64,000 nucleotides of DNA from Candidatus Binatia bacterium (GTDB lineage: Bacteria > Desulfobacterota > Binatia > HRBIN30): assembly GCA_023150935.1 (NCBI GenBank), contig JAKLJW010000003.1, positions 124,001 to 188,000 on the forward strand, read 5' to 3'. The number at the start of each line of letters is the position of its first letter. The stretch's first letter is position 1. Under the pieces are notes generated by a model. The model ran no database searches and was not told where the DNA came from. It saw only the letters and a program-made list of their open reading frames with translations. The translations under genes were made by a program, and so were the position numbers. Of the stretch, positions 1-9,648 are shown one piece after another.

Positions 1-2922
1 CTCCACCACCGCCCGCACCTCGAACACCTGTCCGGCCCGCACCTTGGCCGGGGAGGTCAGACGCACGCGTACCGTTTCTCCCGAGGTGGCCCTGGCGCTC
101 GGCCTCACGGCTCCATCGCCCGTAACTCCCGTGGGCGTCTGCCCGCACTGGCTGAAGTTGGTCACCAGCAGCGAAAAGTCGATCAGCGTCACGCACCCGT
201 CACCGTTGAAGTCGGCCCGAGAGTCGTAGCCGACGTCCCCGTTGCACTTGCCAAACGTCGTCACCAGCACCGAGAAGTCCACCAACGTGACGCAGTTGTC
301 GTCGTTGGCGTCACCTTCCGGCAGCGTACCGAAGCTCACGGTGTTCGTTCCTGCGACCAGCGATACCGTCTGGCAGGTCCGCAGCGTGTGGCTGTGCTTC
401 GCGCAAGCCAGGTACGTCCCTGGCACAATGCCCCCGCAGACGAACGCCCCGTTTTGATCCGTCGTCGTCGCGCATCCCGTATCCACCCCGCTTCCGCCCT
501 GGGACGTCAGGGTCACCGTCAGAGGCACGGCCCATCGCGGGTCTGGCGGGGACGGCCGTCCCTGCAACTGCACCGTAGCGGCGAGCGTCGCCGTGTCGAC
601 TACCGTGACCGTGCCGTGCAGCAGGATCCCCAGTAACGACACTCCGCCAAACGTGACGTCACTCCGCCGCGGGGGCGTGGAGTTGAACATCACCAGCGCA
701 GCCGAGCCCACCCCCACGGCACTGAAGCGTACCGTTGCCAGAGTGAACGTCCCGGAGGGAAACCCCGAGAAGGTTCCGGCGGAATAGTCCAGACTGCCCG
801 TGGTGTTGTCGAACTGGTTCATGATCGGTACCGGCAATGCGCCGCCCGCCGTTACGCTCACGACCTGAAGCACGGCGGGATCGAAGTTCAAGAACGCGGC
901 GGCACCGTCCACCGTCGACGTACCGGCGCGCACCTCCAGAGTCAGGTCAAACGTCTGTCCCACGGCCACGGTCGTGTTCGCCGGCATAACGGCTAGCACG
1001 ACACCGACCTGGGGCGTCGAGGTCGGCGTCATGGTCGGCAAGGGCGGCGCCCCGGTAGGCGTGAACGTCGGCGTGAACGTACGTGTGGGAGTCCGGGTCG
1101 CGCCGGTCGGGGTGGACGTCGAGGTGAACGTGAACGTCACCGCGGGAGTGAACGTCCGCGTCGGTGTTCCCGTCGACGTCGACGTCCGCGTCGATGTCGG
1201 TGTTCCACCGGTCGGCGTATTCGTCGGGGTCCGCGTACGGGTCATCGTCGGCGTCCCGCCGGGCGGCATCGACGTCGGCGTCGCTGTGAACGTGATGGTT
1301 GGCGTGTACGTATACGTTGCTGTTGGCGTCGGCGTCCGCGTTGCTAACGATGTCGCAGTCGGGGTTGCGGTTGGCGACGAGGTGACCATGAGGGTCTCAT
1401 CGGCAATTACGACGGCGTTGTTCGAAACAGTGTACTCGGCTACCGAGCCGTTCACGATCCAACCCACGAAGTAGGTGCCATGCGGTTGATTCGCGGGCAC
1501 GGTCAGGGCGGTGGTGGACACAATGTACGTGTATGCTGCCATGTCGGCCAGCGCGACCGATCCGATCCACCGGTCGGACCCACTGATGGTCAAGTCGGTC
1601 GACAGGTAGAAGTCTACCGTCACTGCGCCCGACGCCGCGAAGCCCACGTTAGCGAGGTTGTACTCCAGCGTGAAAGAGCCCCCGGCCGCGACGGCATTTG
1701 CGAGCAGATCCTTTGCGTCGGGGTCGAAGAGGTATTCGGTGAGATCGGGCCGGGCCACCGGGGGCCGGTTGGCTTCATCGTCGGAGATGTAGGCGTCGAT
1801 GTCGGATGACTTGCCGCCGGTCAGCAGGGTATCCTCGGCATTACAGGCCCGATCCGAGGTCGAATGAATACCCTGGATGTACCGGTTGATCCCGTCGTAC
1901 CTCCACGACGGGCCTCCGCTGTGTCCGCCGTAGACCCCCGCGTCGAGCCCAATGCGACCCCCGCTATAGCCGAGCACCGGCGCCAGAGCGGTATATTGAA
2001 CCAACGAGTTGCTGGGGACGTACGGGGTCTCTACCGGATAGCCACTGAAGTTAAGCGCGCTCGCGTACACGTCCGTCTCGCGGCCCATCCACCCGGTGTG
2101 GTCGCCGTCGCGCCGATCGATGGTGATGACGCCCCAATCGTGGTCGAAGTTCTGGAATACCGTCCAGCCGGAGTAGCTTCGCAATAAGACCGCCTTCGCC
2201 TCGCCGTAAGGGTGATCCGGATCCCCGAAGGGATCCACCTGGTCGGTCTGCGCGGCCCATGCCCACACCTCGCTGGCCCACGCCGCGTCGGATACGTTGC
2301 CGTCGCGGTTCGGGTCCCAGTTGTAAATGCAATGTCCGGCCGTAAGTAACTGGAACGATCCGACCACCGAGGCGCTGCACACGTAGTAGTAGTCGGTGCC
2401 CCCGGAGTTGAAGCGCATGAGGAGCTTGACCACCGTGTTGAACGGAAAGGCGAGCGAGTCGTACAGCGACGACGGCGGGGAACACGGGTTCTGGGGACTC
2501 GCCGGACCGCGGCCGCGATCATCCGAAGCCGCATCGTCGGTCGAGCTCCGAGGGGGCAAGTTTGCCTCTCCACTCTGCAGATCGATCGGGAGCATTCCCG
2601 GCTGGGACGGAACTACAAGTCCTGTCGGGCCCGGAGACGACACCTCGCTTTCTGGTACCTCGATGGTGTCGCCTGAAGTCAGATCGCGGCCCACCATCGA
2701 ACGCTGGAGGCTGGACGCAGAGTCGAGTGGCGCATACTGCCGGGTCGCCGGAGGATTCGGCGCAGGCCCGGCGTTCTTCAGGATCTCGATCAGTTGAGAC
2801 CGGCTCAGGCTCTCTCGCTGCTGGCCCGATCCGTCATCCTCGTTCCCCCGCGCAGTTCTCGGATACACCCAGAGTACCGCAGCCAGCGCTACCAGCAGTC
2901 CGACACTCGACTTGTTCGTCAT
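1..2922 (-). CDS. Secreted trypsin-like serine protease with cohesin-like and dockerin-like modules (partial, runs off left edge)
   Basis: The reading frame is open for 974 codons from an ATG at 2922 to the window edge; the C-terminus lies outside. A GA-rich ribosome-binding stretch precedes the ATG, and the first ~25 residues form a signal peptide with a hydrophobic core ([13 protein letters not shown]). Catalytic triad candidates of an S1 (trypsin/V8-like) protease are visible: His ~197 in LTAGHCIY, Asp ~262 in HDWGVITI and Ser ~335 in GGHSGGPSW. Then come a CARDB-like beta domain (~400-490), a Thr/Pro linker of TPTxTPT repeats (~500-630), a cohesin-like domain (~640-780), a carboxypeptidase-regulatory-like beta domain, and two dockerin-like calcium loops (DANDDN ~868, DFNGDG ~902), each followed by a VTLxDFS-type helix. 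A further cohesin-like strand begins at the edge. The protein is presumably exported and acts on the surface or outside the cell. The domain names are by eye; the triad and the dockerin repeats are the firmest. Confidence 0.85.
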   Translation of the reverse strand, partial: MTNKSSVGLLVALAAVLWVYPRTARGNEDDGSGQQRESLSRSQLIEILKNAGPAPNPPATRQYAPLDSASSLQRSMVGRDLTSGDTIEVPESEVSSPGPTGLVVPSQPGMLPIDLQSGEANLPPRSSTDDAASDDRGRGPASPQNPCSPPSSLYDSLAFPFNTVVKLLMRFNSGGTDYYYVCSASVVGSFQLLTAGHCIYNWDPNRDGNVSDAAWASEVWAWAAQTDQVDPFGDPDHPYGEAKAVLLRSYSGWTVFQNFDHDWGVITIDRRDGDHTGWMGRETDVYASALNFSGYPVETPYVPSNSLVQYTALAPVLGYSGGRIGLDAGVYGGHSGGPSWRYDGINRYIQGIHSTSDRACNAEDTLLTGGKSSDIDAYISDDEANRPPVARPDLTEYLFDPDAKDLLANAVAAGGSFTLEYNLANVGFAASGAVTVDFYLSTDLTISGSDRWIGSVALADMAAYTYIVSTTALTVPANQPHGTYFVGWIVNGSVAEYTVSNNAVVIADETLMVTSSPTATPTATSLATRTPTPTATYTYTPTITFTATPTSMPPGGTPTMTRTRTPTNTPTGGTPTSTRTSTSTGTPTRTFTPAVTFTFTSTSTPTGATRTPTRTFTPTFTPTGAPPLPTMTPTSTPQVGVVLAVMPANTTVAVGQTFDLTLEVRAGTSTVDGAAAFLNFDPAVLQVVSVTAGGALPVPIMNQFDNTTGSLDYSAGTFSGFPSGTFTLATVRFSAVGVGSAALVMFNSTPPRRSDVTFGGVSLLGILLHGTVTVVDTATLAATVQLQGRPSPPDPRWAVPLTVTLTSQGGSGVDTGCATTTDQNGAFVCGGIVPGTYLACAKHSHTLRTCQTVSLVAGTNTVSFGTLPEGDANDDNCVTLVDFSVLVTTFGKCNGDVGYDSRADFNGDGCVTLIDFSLLVTNFSQCGQTPTGVTGDGAVRPSARATSGETVRVRLTSPAKVRAGQVFEVRAVVE

Positions 2923-3149
2923 GACCGTACCCCCCCTCTACCGTCTCGACCGACCTCGCGCCGATCCTCTTCGCAACTATCGGCAGGTCGAACGACACTG
3001 CACCAATACGCCTCGCTAAGTCAACCGCGCGCAGCGCGCGCGTGCCACCTCGGCACCGAACGCACTCCACCGCGGTTCCCGAAGCCCGGCCACGTCTCCC
3101 TGACCTCCGCCGCCAGTGGCGTCCAGGGCACAGGGCCGCTCGCAGGCCT

Positions 3150-3392
3150 TCAATCGAGGAAAGCCTTCACGCTAATATCTTCGTCAATTTCCGGCCAGTG
3201 AATGCCGTATCCCCCCGGCGAAATCTCAAAATTTCCCAATTGCTCGGGCGTCGCATCCAGCAAGCGGGAGAACCATGCCAGCGGCACCGACACTTCGCGG
3301 CCGTCGCTCAGCTTCGCCGTGAGCTGGTCCGGACTAACGCGGACATCGACGATTGCCGGGTAATTCCTAGCTCTTCGTGCGGCTAAACTCAT
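3150..3392 (-). CDS. DUF2442 domain protein
   Basis: A protein of 80 residues from the ATG at 3392. The core (VRVSPDQLTAKLSDGREVSV, then PLAWFSRL and GIHWPEIDEDIS) matches the DUF2442 pattern, in which a short beta sheet is followed by the WPxIDEDIS motif. It overlaps the end of the DUF4160 gene by 26 bases, so the two are co-transcribed and probably translationally coupled. DUF4160/DUF2442 pairs are common in bacterial genomes and have been proposed to behave as toxin-antitoxin-like modules, but no function is firmly established. The frame continues upstream of the chosen ATG inside the DUF4160 gene; residues before MSLAARRARNY look like out-of-frame shadow and were left out. Confidence 0.75.
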   Translation of the reverse strand: MSLAARRARNYPAIVDVRVSPDQLTAKLSDGREVSVPLAWFSRLLDATPEQLGNFEISPGGYGIHWPEIDEDISVKAFLD

Positions 3393-3609
3393 TCCAGCAC
3401 CCCATAAGCAGAGGGACGTTCGCTTTGACGATTTGCATTGCCCGCCGCTGTTCCGGCGGTGACAGTCCAAAGGAAGACTCGACGGCGAGGGACGGCAGCC
3501 AAACTTTCATTTCACCACCTTTGCCGGTTATGTGAATGTGCGGTGGCTCGTTGCGCTCGTTGCTGTAGAAGTGAAAGCGAAAGCCCTCCTTTGTGAATAC
3601 CGTGGGCAC
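3367..3609 (-). CDS. DUF4160 domain protein
   Basis: A protein of 80 residues. The GTG at 3609 was chosen because it gives the family-typical start (PTVFTKEGFRFHFYSNE) and has AGAGGGG about seven bases upstream. The diagnostic NEPPHIHI motif follows, then GEMKVWLPSLAVE and a C-terminal helical segment (EQRRAMQIVKAN). Family length is normally 75-90 residues, so it looks complete. It is the first gene of a two-gene unit with the DUF2442 protein. A toxin-antitoxin-like role is suggested for such pairs, but which partner is toxic is unknown. Confidence 0.8.
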   Translation of the reverse strand: MPTVFTKEGFRFHFYSNERNEPPHIHITGKGGEMKVWLPSLAVESSFGLSPPEQRRAMQIVKANVPLLMGCWNEFSRTKS

Positions 3610-3799
3610 TGGAACCCCTCTTATCACATCGGGCGACGAGGTTGGAGGAGGTCGTACCCGTGGAGGTGCCGGGCCACGCGCTGACTTCTCGCAACTCCCG
3701 GTCGGCGCGCCTCCGCGCAAAGCCACTGGAACACCTGAATCAGGGATCTCTTATTGACGCCTCAGCCTGCGTTTCTCACCACAGAGGCCCGCGGACCGT

Positions 3800-3903
3800 G
3801 GGGACGATGGTACCTTTGGTACGTTTCGCTGCCGATTCGTGGCCGTAGTACCGTCGTTTCTGGATCCCCCATCGCGTACCGCACCGGGAGTACCATCGTC
3901 CCC
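3800..3903. repeat. 104-bp inverted-repeat element upstream of the helicase gene
   Basis: A perfect 14-bp inverted repeat (GGGGACGATGGTAC at 3800-3813, its complement at 3890-3903) encloses 76 bases. Further short GGTACC/GTAC palindromes lie inside each arm. It sits 80 bases before the SNF2 helicase start and within the otherwise empty 3610-3983 interval. It could be a miniature mobile element or a structured leader; no second copy was seen in the window. Confidence 0.55.
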
Positions 3904-3983
3904 TATCCCCCCCTACGGGCTTGCGGCGTCGGGACAGGCAAATTATGAGCGGGCCTTCGCGGACGGCAACGCGGGGAGGATCG

Positions 3984-6605
3984 ATGGACGAAAAGAACGC
4001 TAGAGAAAGGACGGAGGCCGAGGCCCGCAACGAGCTCCTCGACATGGCACGCGGCAAGACCGGCGCAGTTCCGGAGCACGTACTGGTCGACCACGTGCTG
4101 GCGGTAACGGCCGGATCGAACTGGCCCGTGCGCGCCGAAGCCATGCGGGCGGTGTTGCGGCGCTGCGCGTTCGGCAAGCGCGATCGCCTGCACGTCGCGA
4201 TGCGCCCGCCGGAAGACCAGCCGCTCGGCATCTATCGAACCGGCCGCGACGGGTCGTCCACACGGCCGTACCGCACCCTGATCGCCGGGGTTCAGCCGCT
4301 CGGCACCAGTTGCGACTGCGCCGATTTCCTGCGCAACTCGCTCGGTCTGTGCAAGCACGCCATGGCCGCCCTCGACGACGTCTACGGGCGGCCGCGGGCG
4401 CTGCGCCGGGCGCAGGCGATGCAGTCGACCGATGGCCTCCCGGTCCGCCCGACGATGCTCTGGGATCCAATCCGGCCGTTGCGTGGACCGGGCGATTGGC
4501 TCGAACGGATCGCCCTGCACTTCGGTACCTCCACCGAGGGCGCACGCCGGTTGGCCACCGTCGACCGCCTGTTCGCCGCCGGCTCCGGCCCGATCCGCCG
4601 ACTTCGCGAGGCCCATGCAGACGACGCCGGGGCCCGACTGCGGACGATCGAGGCGCTCCTGCGCCTGGTCGGCGCAGGTCGACACTCCGCATCGCCGATC
4701 GTCGCCACGGAGCCGGCGGTCCCCGCGTTGCTCAGGGCCGAACGCGAGCGCCTGCATCACCTGACGGTCCATGCCCTCGCTCCGCGGGAGATCGCGCGCG
4801 CCATCGCCACCATGCGGCAGAAGCCCTACCCTTACCAGCTCGAAGGCGTGCAGCGGTTTCTCCGCGAGGGACGCCTGTTGCTGGCCGACGACATGGGACT
4901 CGGCAAGACCGCGCAAGCGATCGCCGCCTGCCACGTGCTGTGGGAGGGCGAACGCATCCGGCGCGGGCTGCTCGTAGTCCCTGCCAGCCTGAAGCCGCAG
5001 TGGCTGCGCGAATGGGCGGCGTTCACCAACGTGCCGATCGCCGCCGTCGACGGTTCGCCCGGCGAGCGACTCGCTGCCTATCGCCGCACCAGAAGCGGCT
5101 ACCTCCTGATCAACTACGAATTGCTGTTGCGCGACTTCGACGCCGTGAGCGCCTGGGCACCGGAGGTGGTCGTCCTGGACGAGGCCCAGCGGATCAAGAA
5201 CTGGGCGACCAAGAGCGCGGCCTACGTCAAGCGCCTGGCACCGCGATACCGCCTCGTCCTGACGGGAACGCCGATGGAGAACCGCATCGACGAGTTGGCG
5301 TCGATCTACGACTGGGTCGACAGCTACGCCCTCGAACCCAAGTGGCGACTCGTGCCGTGGCACACGACACCGGTGGACGGCGAGCGGGCAATCGGCGGGG
5401 CTCGCAACCTCGATACCCTGCGCACCCGTCTCGCCCCCACCATGCTCCGCCGCACCCGGCAGGAGGTGCTCGACCAGCTCCCGCCGCGCACCGACACGAT
5501 CGTTCCCGTCGACCTGACCGCGGCGCAGGCCGAGGAGCACGACGCACTGATCAGGCCGATCGCGTCGCTCCTCCAGCGCGCGCGGCGCCGCCCGCTCATG
5601 CAAGCCGAGTTTCTCAAGCTGATGCAACTGCTCACCACGCAGCGCATCATCGCCAACGGGCTTGCCCAGTTCCGCTTCGGCGAACTCTGGCCCGCGCTCG
5701 CCGATCGCGCGCCCGAGCCCGCCCTAATCGACAGTCTCTCCAGCCCCAAGCTGCTCGAGCTACACGAGCTGCTCGACCACATTGTGCTCGGGCAGCGCCG
5801 CAAGGCGGTCGTATTCAGTCAGTGGCGCCGCATGCTCGATCTCGCCTGTTGGGCGACCCGCGATCTGCTGGCCCGCGCCGGGCAGCGCGCCGTGTTCTTC
5901 ACCGGTCGCGAGGGGCCCGCTCGCCGCACGCAGAACCTCGTCGACCTGCACGACGATCCGTCGGTGAGTGTGCTCTTCGCCAGCGATGCGGGTGGGGTTG
6001 GCCTGAACCTGCAAAAGGCCGCGAGCTGCTGCATCAACATCGACCTGCCCTGGAACCCGGCCGTCCTGGAGCAGCGCATCGGCCGCATTTACCGCCTCGG
6101 TCAGAAGCGCCCCATCGACGTCTACAACCTCGTCACCCAGAACAGCATCGAGGCCCGCATCGCCACCCTCGTGGCGGACAAGAAGGCGCTGTTTTCGAGC
6201 CTGTTCGACGGCTCCACCGACGAGGTTTGCTTCGACCGCTCCGGGTCGTTCCTGACGCAACTGGAACGCATCGTCGAGCCGGTCGCCGTTCCCGAACCGG
6301 AAGATGCGGATCTCCAGCCAGAGGAGACACCGCTCGCCCGCGAACTCGAGGCGATTATGGCGGCAGCCGACGAGAGCGCCGACCTGCCGGCTGCCGCGGC
6401 AGCGCCCGCGCCCGCGAAGCGTCACGGCATGGAAGGCGTCGCCAGCGGTACCCCCGTCGACGTCGGGCAGTTGTTCGCCAGCTTGAAGGTCCGCACGACC
6501 GCCGACGGCGGCATGGCGATCGAAGCGCCGCCCGAGGCGGCCGGCACTCTGGCCAGCGTCTTCGAGGGTCTGGCGCGACTGCTCCGCATGCAGAACCCCC
6601 AGTGA
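3984..6605 (+). CDS. SWIM zinc-finger SNF2-family DEAD/H helicase
   Basis: A protein of 873 residues. The ATG at 3984 (MDEKNARERTE) is preceded by GAGGA at good spacing and preferred over upstream in-frame starts. A SWIM-type zinc-binding motif (SCDCADFL then CKH) lies at ~109-125. SNF2 ATPase motifs follow: motif I LADDMGLGKTAQAI (~300), DEAQ box (~398), LTGTPMEN (motif III) and QRIGRIYRLGQKRPIDVYNL (motif VI, ~698). The architecture of SWIM plus two RecA-like lobes matches bacterial RapA/HepA-type SNF2 translocases that act on DNA or DNA-protein complexes. The C-terminal ~120 residues are acidic and Ala/Pro-rich without a recognised domain. It stands alone, with no restriction or DISARM-type neighbours, so a housekeeping chromatin or repair role is as likely as defence. 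Confidence 0.92.
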   Translation: MDEKNARERTEAEARNELLDMARGKTGAVPEHVLVDHVLAVTAGSNWPVRAEAMRAVLRRCAFGKRDRLHVAMRPPEDQPLGIYRTGRDGSSTRPYRTLIAGVQPLGTSCDCADFLRNSLGLCKHAMAALDDVYGRPRALRRAQAMQSTDGLPVRPTMLWDPIRPLRGPGDWLERIALHFGTSTEGARRLATVDRLFAAGSGPIRRLREAHADDAGARLRTIEALLRLVGAGRHSASPIVATEPAVPALLRAERERLHHLTVHALAPREIARAIATMRQKPYPYQLEGVQRFLREGRLLLADDMGLGKTAQAIAACHVLWEGERIRRGLLVVPASLKPQWLREWAAFTNVPIAAVDGSPGERLAAYRRTRSGYLLINYELLLRDFDAVSAWAPEVVVLDEAQRIKNWATKSAAYVKRLAPRYRLVLTGTPMENRIDELASIYDWVDSYALEPKWRLVPWHTTPVDGERAIGGARNLDTLRTRLAPTMLRRTRQEVLDQLPPRTDTIVPVDLTAAQAEEHDALIRPIASLLQRARRRPLMQAEFLKLMQLLTTQRIIANGLAQFRFGELWPALADRAPEPALIDSLSSPKLLELHELLDHIVLGQRRKAVVFSQWRRMLDLACWATRDLLARAGQRAVFFTGREGPARRTQNLVDLHDDPSVSVLFASDAGGVGLNLQKAASCCINIDLPWNPAVLEQRIGRIYRLGQKRPIDVYNLVTQNSIEARIATLVADKKALFSSLFDGSTDEVCFDRSGSFLTQLERIVEPVAVPEPEDADLQPEETPLARELEAIMAAADESADLPAAAAAPAPAKRHGMEGVASGTPVDVGQLFASLKVRTTADGGMAIEAPPEAAGTLASVFEGLARLLRMQNPQ

Positions 6606-7058
6606 TCCCCCGTCCAGCGCGAGATCCGCCGAGGACTTTGGGTCAGTAAACGGCGCATCTCCGAACGCATCGCGTCGACCCGGCCATGCACCTGCACTGC
6701 ATCGAGGCGGATCCCAGAACACGTAGGGCGCGCGCGCAGCGGGAACCAGGAAAACCCGTTGTGCTCGTTCACATCGGCACGCTGCTCCCGGCCCGCTCCC
6801 GCATCCGTGCGCCGAAGCTGGTGATCGAAGCGGCCTGACCCAGCCCGTCCGCTCCCTTCGCTGGGGCGTGAGTCGCCCCCACCCAGTTTCGCCGTCGGAA
6901 TCGGCACCATAGCCCGGAAATCGGGTCGTCCTCGGGGGTAAAACCGAAACTTTACAGCAAGTTGCAGAGGTGCCACCCTGCAAGAACAGGGTTCAGGGTG
7001 CAGGGTGCGGGGTGCGTCTGCAACCCGGAACCCTGCACCCCGTACCCCGTACCCGCGA
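6606..7058. other. Intergenic stretch with a GGGTGCAGGGT-type inverted repeat
   Basis: No convincing gene is seen between the helicase stop and the tRNA. Frames here lack domain signal or ribosome-binding sites. At about 6986-7050 the sequence is built of repeated GGGTGCAGGGT-like units that recur as their complement (ACCCTGCACCCC), giving an imperfect hairpin. Confidence 0.5.
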
Positions 7059-7079
7059 GCCGCGCCCCACAGGCGCGGC
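7059..7079 (-). terminator. Possible hairpin terminator downstream of tRNA-Lys
   Basis: A perfect 8-bp GC stem (GCCGCGCC and GGCGCGGC) with a five-base loop begins seven bases past the tRNA 3' end on the minus strand. There is no T-run, so it may stabilise or process the 3' end rather than act as a classical intrinsic terminator. Confidence 0.35.
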
Positions 7080-7085
7080 GAGCAC

Positions 7086-7158
7086 TGAGCCGTGTTGGAT
7101 TCGAACCAACGACCCTCTGCTTAAAAGGCAGATGCTCTACCTCCTGAGCTAACGGCTC
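7086..7158 (-). tRNA. tRNA-Lys (anticodon TTT)
   Basis: The minus strand folds into a 73-base cloverleaf. The acceptor stem is GAGCCGT paired with ACGGCTC, the D-arm contains TAGCTCAGGAGGTAGAGC, the anticodon loop is CTTTTAA, the T-loop is GGTTCGAATCC, and the discriminator base is A. Loop geometry gives anticodon TTT, reading AAA/AAG lysine codons. CCA is not encoded; the next bases are GTG. Confidence 0.96.
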
Positions 7159-7260
7159 GCGCGGGCGGACGCCTCTCTTATCGCCAGTGGCGGCGCCCTG
7201 GTCAACGGGCGAGGAGGGCTAGTAGGGTCGTGGGGGTCGTGGGGTCCCGAATGGGAAAGC

Positions 7261-7348
7261 TCAGGACCTCAAGACCTCAGGACCTCAAGACCTCAGGACC
7301 TCAAGACCTCAAGACCTCAAGACCTCAGGACCTCAGGACCTCAGGACC
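7261..7348. repeat. 8-bp tandem repeat array, 11 units
   Basis: Eleven uninterrupted copies of TCARGACC (R is A or G) run without a single length change. The array lies in the gene-free interval 7159-7461 between tRNA-Lys and the acetyl-CoA hydrolase gene, ending 113 bases before the start codon. The same unit, in another phase, forms the array at 47311-47406. A unit length of 8 is not a codon multiple, so copy-number changes would shift any reading frame. Confidence 0.95.
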
Positions 7349-7461
7349 CCCGGGGGGTGTCGACGCGGGCCGGGGTCGTGGTAATGGACGGTTCGGTAGC
7401 CCCGCCGGGCGCGCCGGCCGCGCAGCGGGACCCCGCATTACGATAGACGGAGACGGCAGCC

Positions 7462-9630
7462 ATGTCAGACCTTCCCCGGGAACTTGCAACAGTCGAAGAA
7501 TGCGTCGAGTGGGCGATCGCTACCGTGGGCAACCGCATCGTCCTCGGTGCGCCGCTCGGGCTCGGCAAACCCAACCAGCTCATGAACGCATTCTACCGGC
7601 GCGCCTGTGCCGACCCGTCCCTGCACCTGACGATCTTTACCGCCCTGTCGCTGGAAAAACCGACGCCCGAAAGCGACATCGAGGCGAGGCTTCTCGAACC
7701 CTACCTCAGCCGCCATTTCGGCGACTACTGCGATCTCGAATACCTCCAGGCCGTGCGCTCCGATTCGCTGCCGCCCAACGTCCGCGTCCACGAATTCTAC
7801 TTCCGCGCCGGCTCGATGACCCGCGTCGCCGCCGCCCAGCGCCATTACGTCTCCACCAACTACACCTTCGTCGCCCGTGACCTCCTCGAACGCGGCGTCA
7901 ACGTCCTGGTGCAACTCGTGGCGGAACAGGACGTCGACGGCCGCCGCATGCTGAGCCTCTCCGGCAATACCGACGTAACCCTCGACCTCGTACCGATGCT
8001 CGAGGAACTGCGGCGCCAGGGACGCACCTTCGTCACGATCGCGCAGGTCCACCGCGACCTCCCCTTCATGTACAACCGTGCCATGGTCGAGCCGCGGTAC
8101 TTCGACTTCATCGTCCGCAACCCGGCCTACAACACCACGCTCTTCGCCACGCCGAACCTCTCGGTCGGCACGACCGACTACGCCATCGGCTTCCACGCCA
8201 GCACGCTCGTCAAGGACGGCGGCACTTTGCAGATCGGCATCGGCGCGTTGGGCGACGCGCTCGTCTACGGCTGCCTGCTGCGCCACCGACACAACGCCGC
8301 TTACCGCGAGGTTGCCGCCGGGCTCGGCGCCGACCCCGCTCTCGTCGACCGCGTCGGCGGCCTCGCGCCGTTCGAAAAGGGCCTTTACGGCTGCAGCGAG
8401 ATGTTCGTGAACGGCTTCGTACAACTGTTGCGCGCCGGCATCCTGACCCGGGCCGTGTTCGACGAGCCGCGCCTGCAGCGCCTGTTGAACGAGGGACGGA
8501 TAGCAACCACGGTCGATAACCGCACGCTCGCCACACTCGCGGCGGAACGCGTCATCTCTCCGCAACTGACCCGCGCCGACGTCGACTTCCTCCGCTACTG
8601 GGGCATCCTCCGCCCCGAAGTCGGCTTCGACGACGGGCACCTGATCGTCAATGGCACGAGAATTCGGGCCGACCTCGACGATCCCGAAGCCTACGAGACG
8701 GTCTGCGAGTGGGCCCTTGGCGATGCTCTCGCCCACGGCGTCGTCATGCACGGGGGCTTCTTTCTCGGCCCCGCCGACTTCTATCAGGCGCTGCGGGACA
8801 TGCCGCGTGCCGAGGCGGAACGCATTGCCATGGACAGCGTGCGCCGCATCAACCGCATCGACCAGCCCGACCTCCAGGCCCTGCAGCGCACCGCCGCACG
8901 GTTCGTCAATACCGCCATGATGGTGACTCTCAGCGGCGCGGTCGTCTCCGACGGACTCGAAGACGGTCAGGTGATCAGCGGGGTCGGCGGCCAGTACAAC
9001 TTCGTCGCGCAGGCGCACGAGCTGCCCGACGCCCGCTCGATCATCTGCCTGCGCGCGGTCCGCGGCACCGGCCGGCACGCCGCCTCGAATATCGTCCCCA
9101 GCTACGGCCACTGCACCGTGCCCCGGCACCTGCGCGATATCGTGGTGACCGAATACGGAGTCGCCGACCTCCGCGCCCGCAGCGACGAGGAGATCGTTCA
9201 AGCGCTCCTGAACATCGCCGACTCGCGCTTTCAGGACGACCTGCTCGACGCCGCCCGCAACGCCGGCAAGATCGACCCCGACTACCGCGTCCCCGAACGC
9301 TATCGCAACAACCTTCCCGAACGGGTCCAGGGCGAGATCCAGCGCTGGCGCAAAGCGGGACACTTCCCGCCCTTTCCGTTCGGCACCGATTTCACCGCCG
9401 ACGAGATCGTCCTCGGCGCGACCCTGAAGAACGTCAAGGCGATGATGGACGAACCCCGCACGCTCATTCGCCAGCTCATCCGCTCGTTCACCCACGAGGT
9501 GCACGAAGAGGAAGCCGGCCGCTACCTGCAACGTATCGCCCTGGAACACCCCCAGACCGCCAAGGAAGTTATCCTGCAACACCTGCTGCTCCTGGAGCTC
9601 GAAGAGCGCGGACACCTGCGGCCGCTGTAG
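7462..9630 (+). CDS. Acetyl-CoA hydrolase/transferase family protein
   Basis: A protein of 722 residues. The C-terminal half carries the hallmark segment of the acetyl-CoA hydrolase/CoA-transferase family: ISGVGGQYNFVAQAHEL, then ASNIVPSYG, VVTEYGVADLRARS and a helix rich in alanine. The N-terminal half has the paired fold's first domain (VLGAPLGLGKPNQLMNAFYR, then LSVGTTDYAIGF). Members move CoA between acyl groups or hydrolyse acyl-CoA in the cytosol. It is longer than the usual 430-550 residues, with an extra ~120-residue C-terminal segment (NNLPERVQGEIQRWRK onwards). The start ATG has GGAG ten bases upstream. The neighbouring penicillin-acylase gene is co-oriented but separated by a MITE-like element. 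The true acyl substrate cannot be read from sequence. Confidence 0.88.
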   Translation: MSDLPRELATVEECVEWAIATVGNRIVLGAPLGLGKPNQLMNAFYRRACADPSLHLTIFTALSLEKPTPESDIEARLLEPYLSRHFGDYCDLEYLQAVRSDSLPPNVRVHEFYFRAGSMTRVAAAQRHYVSTNYTFVARDLLERGVNVLVQLVAEQDVDGRRMLSLSGNTDVTLDLVPMLEELRRQGRTFVTIAQVHRDLPFMYNRAMVEPRYFDFIVRNPAYNTTLFATPNLSVGTTDYAIGFHASTLVKDGGTLQIGIGALGDALVYGCLLRHRHNAAYREVAAGLGADPALVDRVGGLAPFEKGLYGCSEMFVNGFVQLLRAGILTRAVFDEPRLQRLLNEGRIATTVDNRTLATLAAERVISPQLTRADVDFLRYWGILRPEVGFDDGHLIVNGTRIRADLDDPEAYETVCEWALGDALAHGVVMHGGFFLGPADFYQALRDMPRAEAERIAMDSVRRINRIDQPDLQALQRTAARFVNTAMMVTLSGAVVSDGLEDGQVISGVGGQYNFVAQAHELPDARSIICLRAVRGTGRHAASNIVPSYGHCTVPRHLRDIVVTEYGVADLRARSDEEIVQALLNIADSRFQDDLLDAARNAGKIDPDYRVPERYRNNLPERVQGEIQRWRKAGHFPPFPFGTDFTADEIVLGATLKNVKAMMDEPRTLIRQLIRSFTHEVHEEEAGRYLQRIALEHPQTAKEVILQHLLLLELEERGHLRPL

Positions 9631-9648
9631 CCGGCACGCGCGGCTAAG

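Noticed and set aside
974-1474. Val/Gly-rich 166-residue frame on the plus strand
   Set aside because: It is the antisense of the Thr/Pro linker in the secreted protease; repeated GVxVGV arises from TPTxTPT codons read backwards.
3903-5627. 574-residue minus-strand frame over the SNF2 gene
   Set aside because: Antisense shadow; Arg/Gly/Ala/Val/Asp-rich composition without domains.
7261-7348. Tandem array considered as CRISPR
   Set aside because: Units are 8 bp and contiguous with no spacers, and no cas genes are present.
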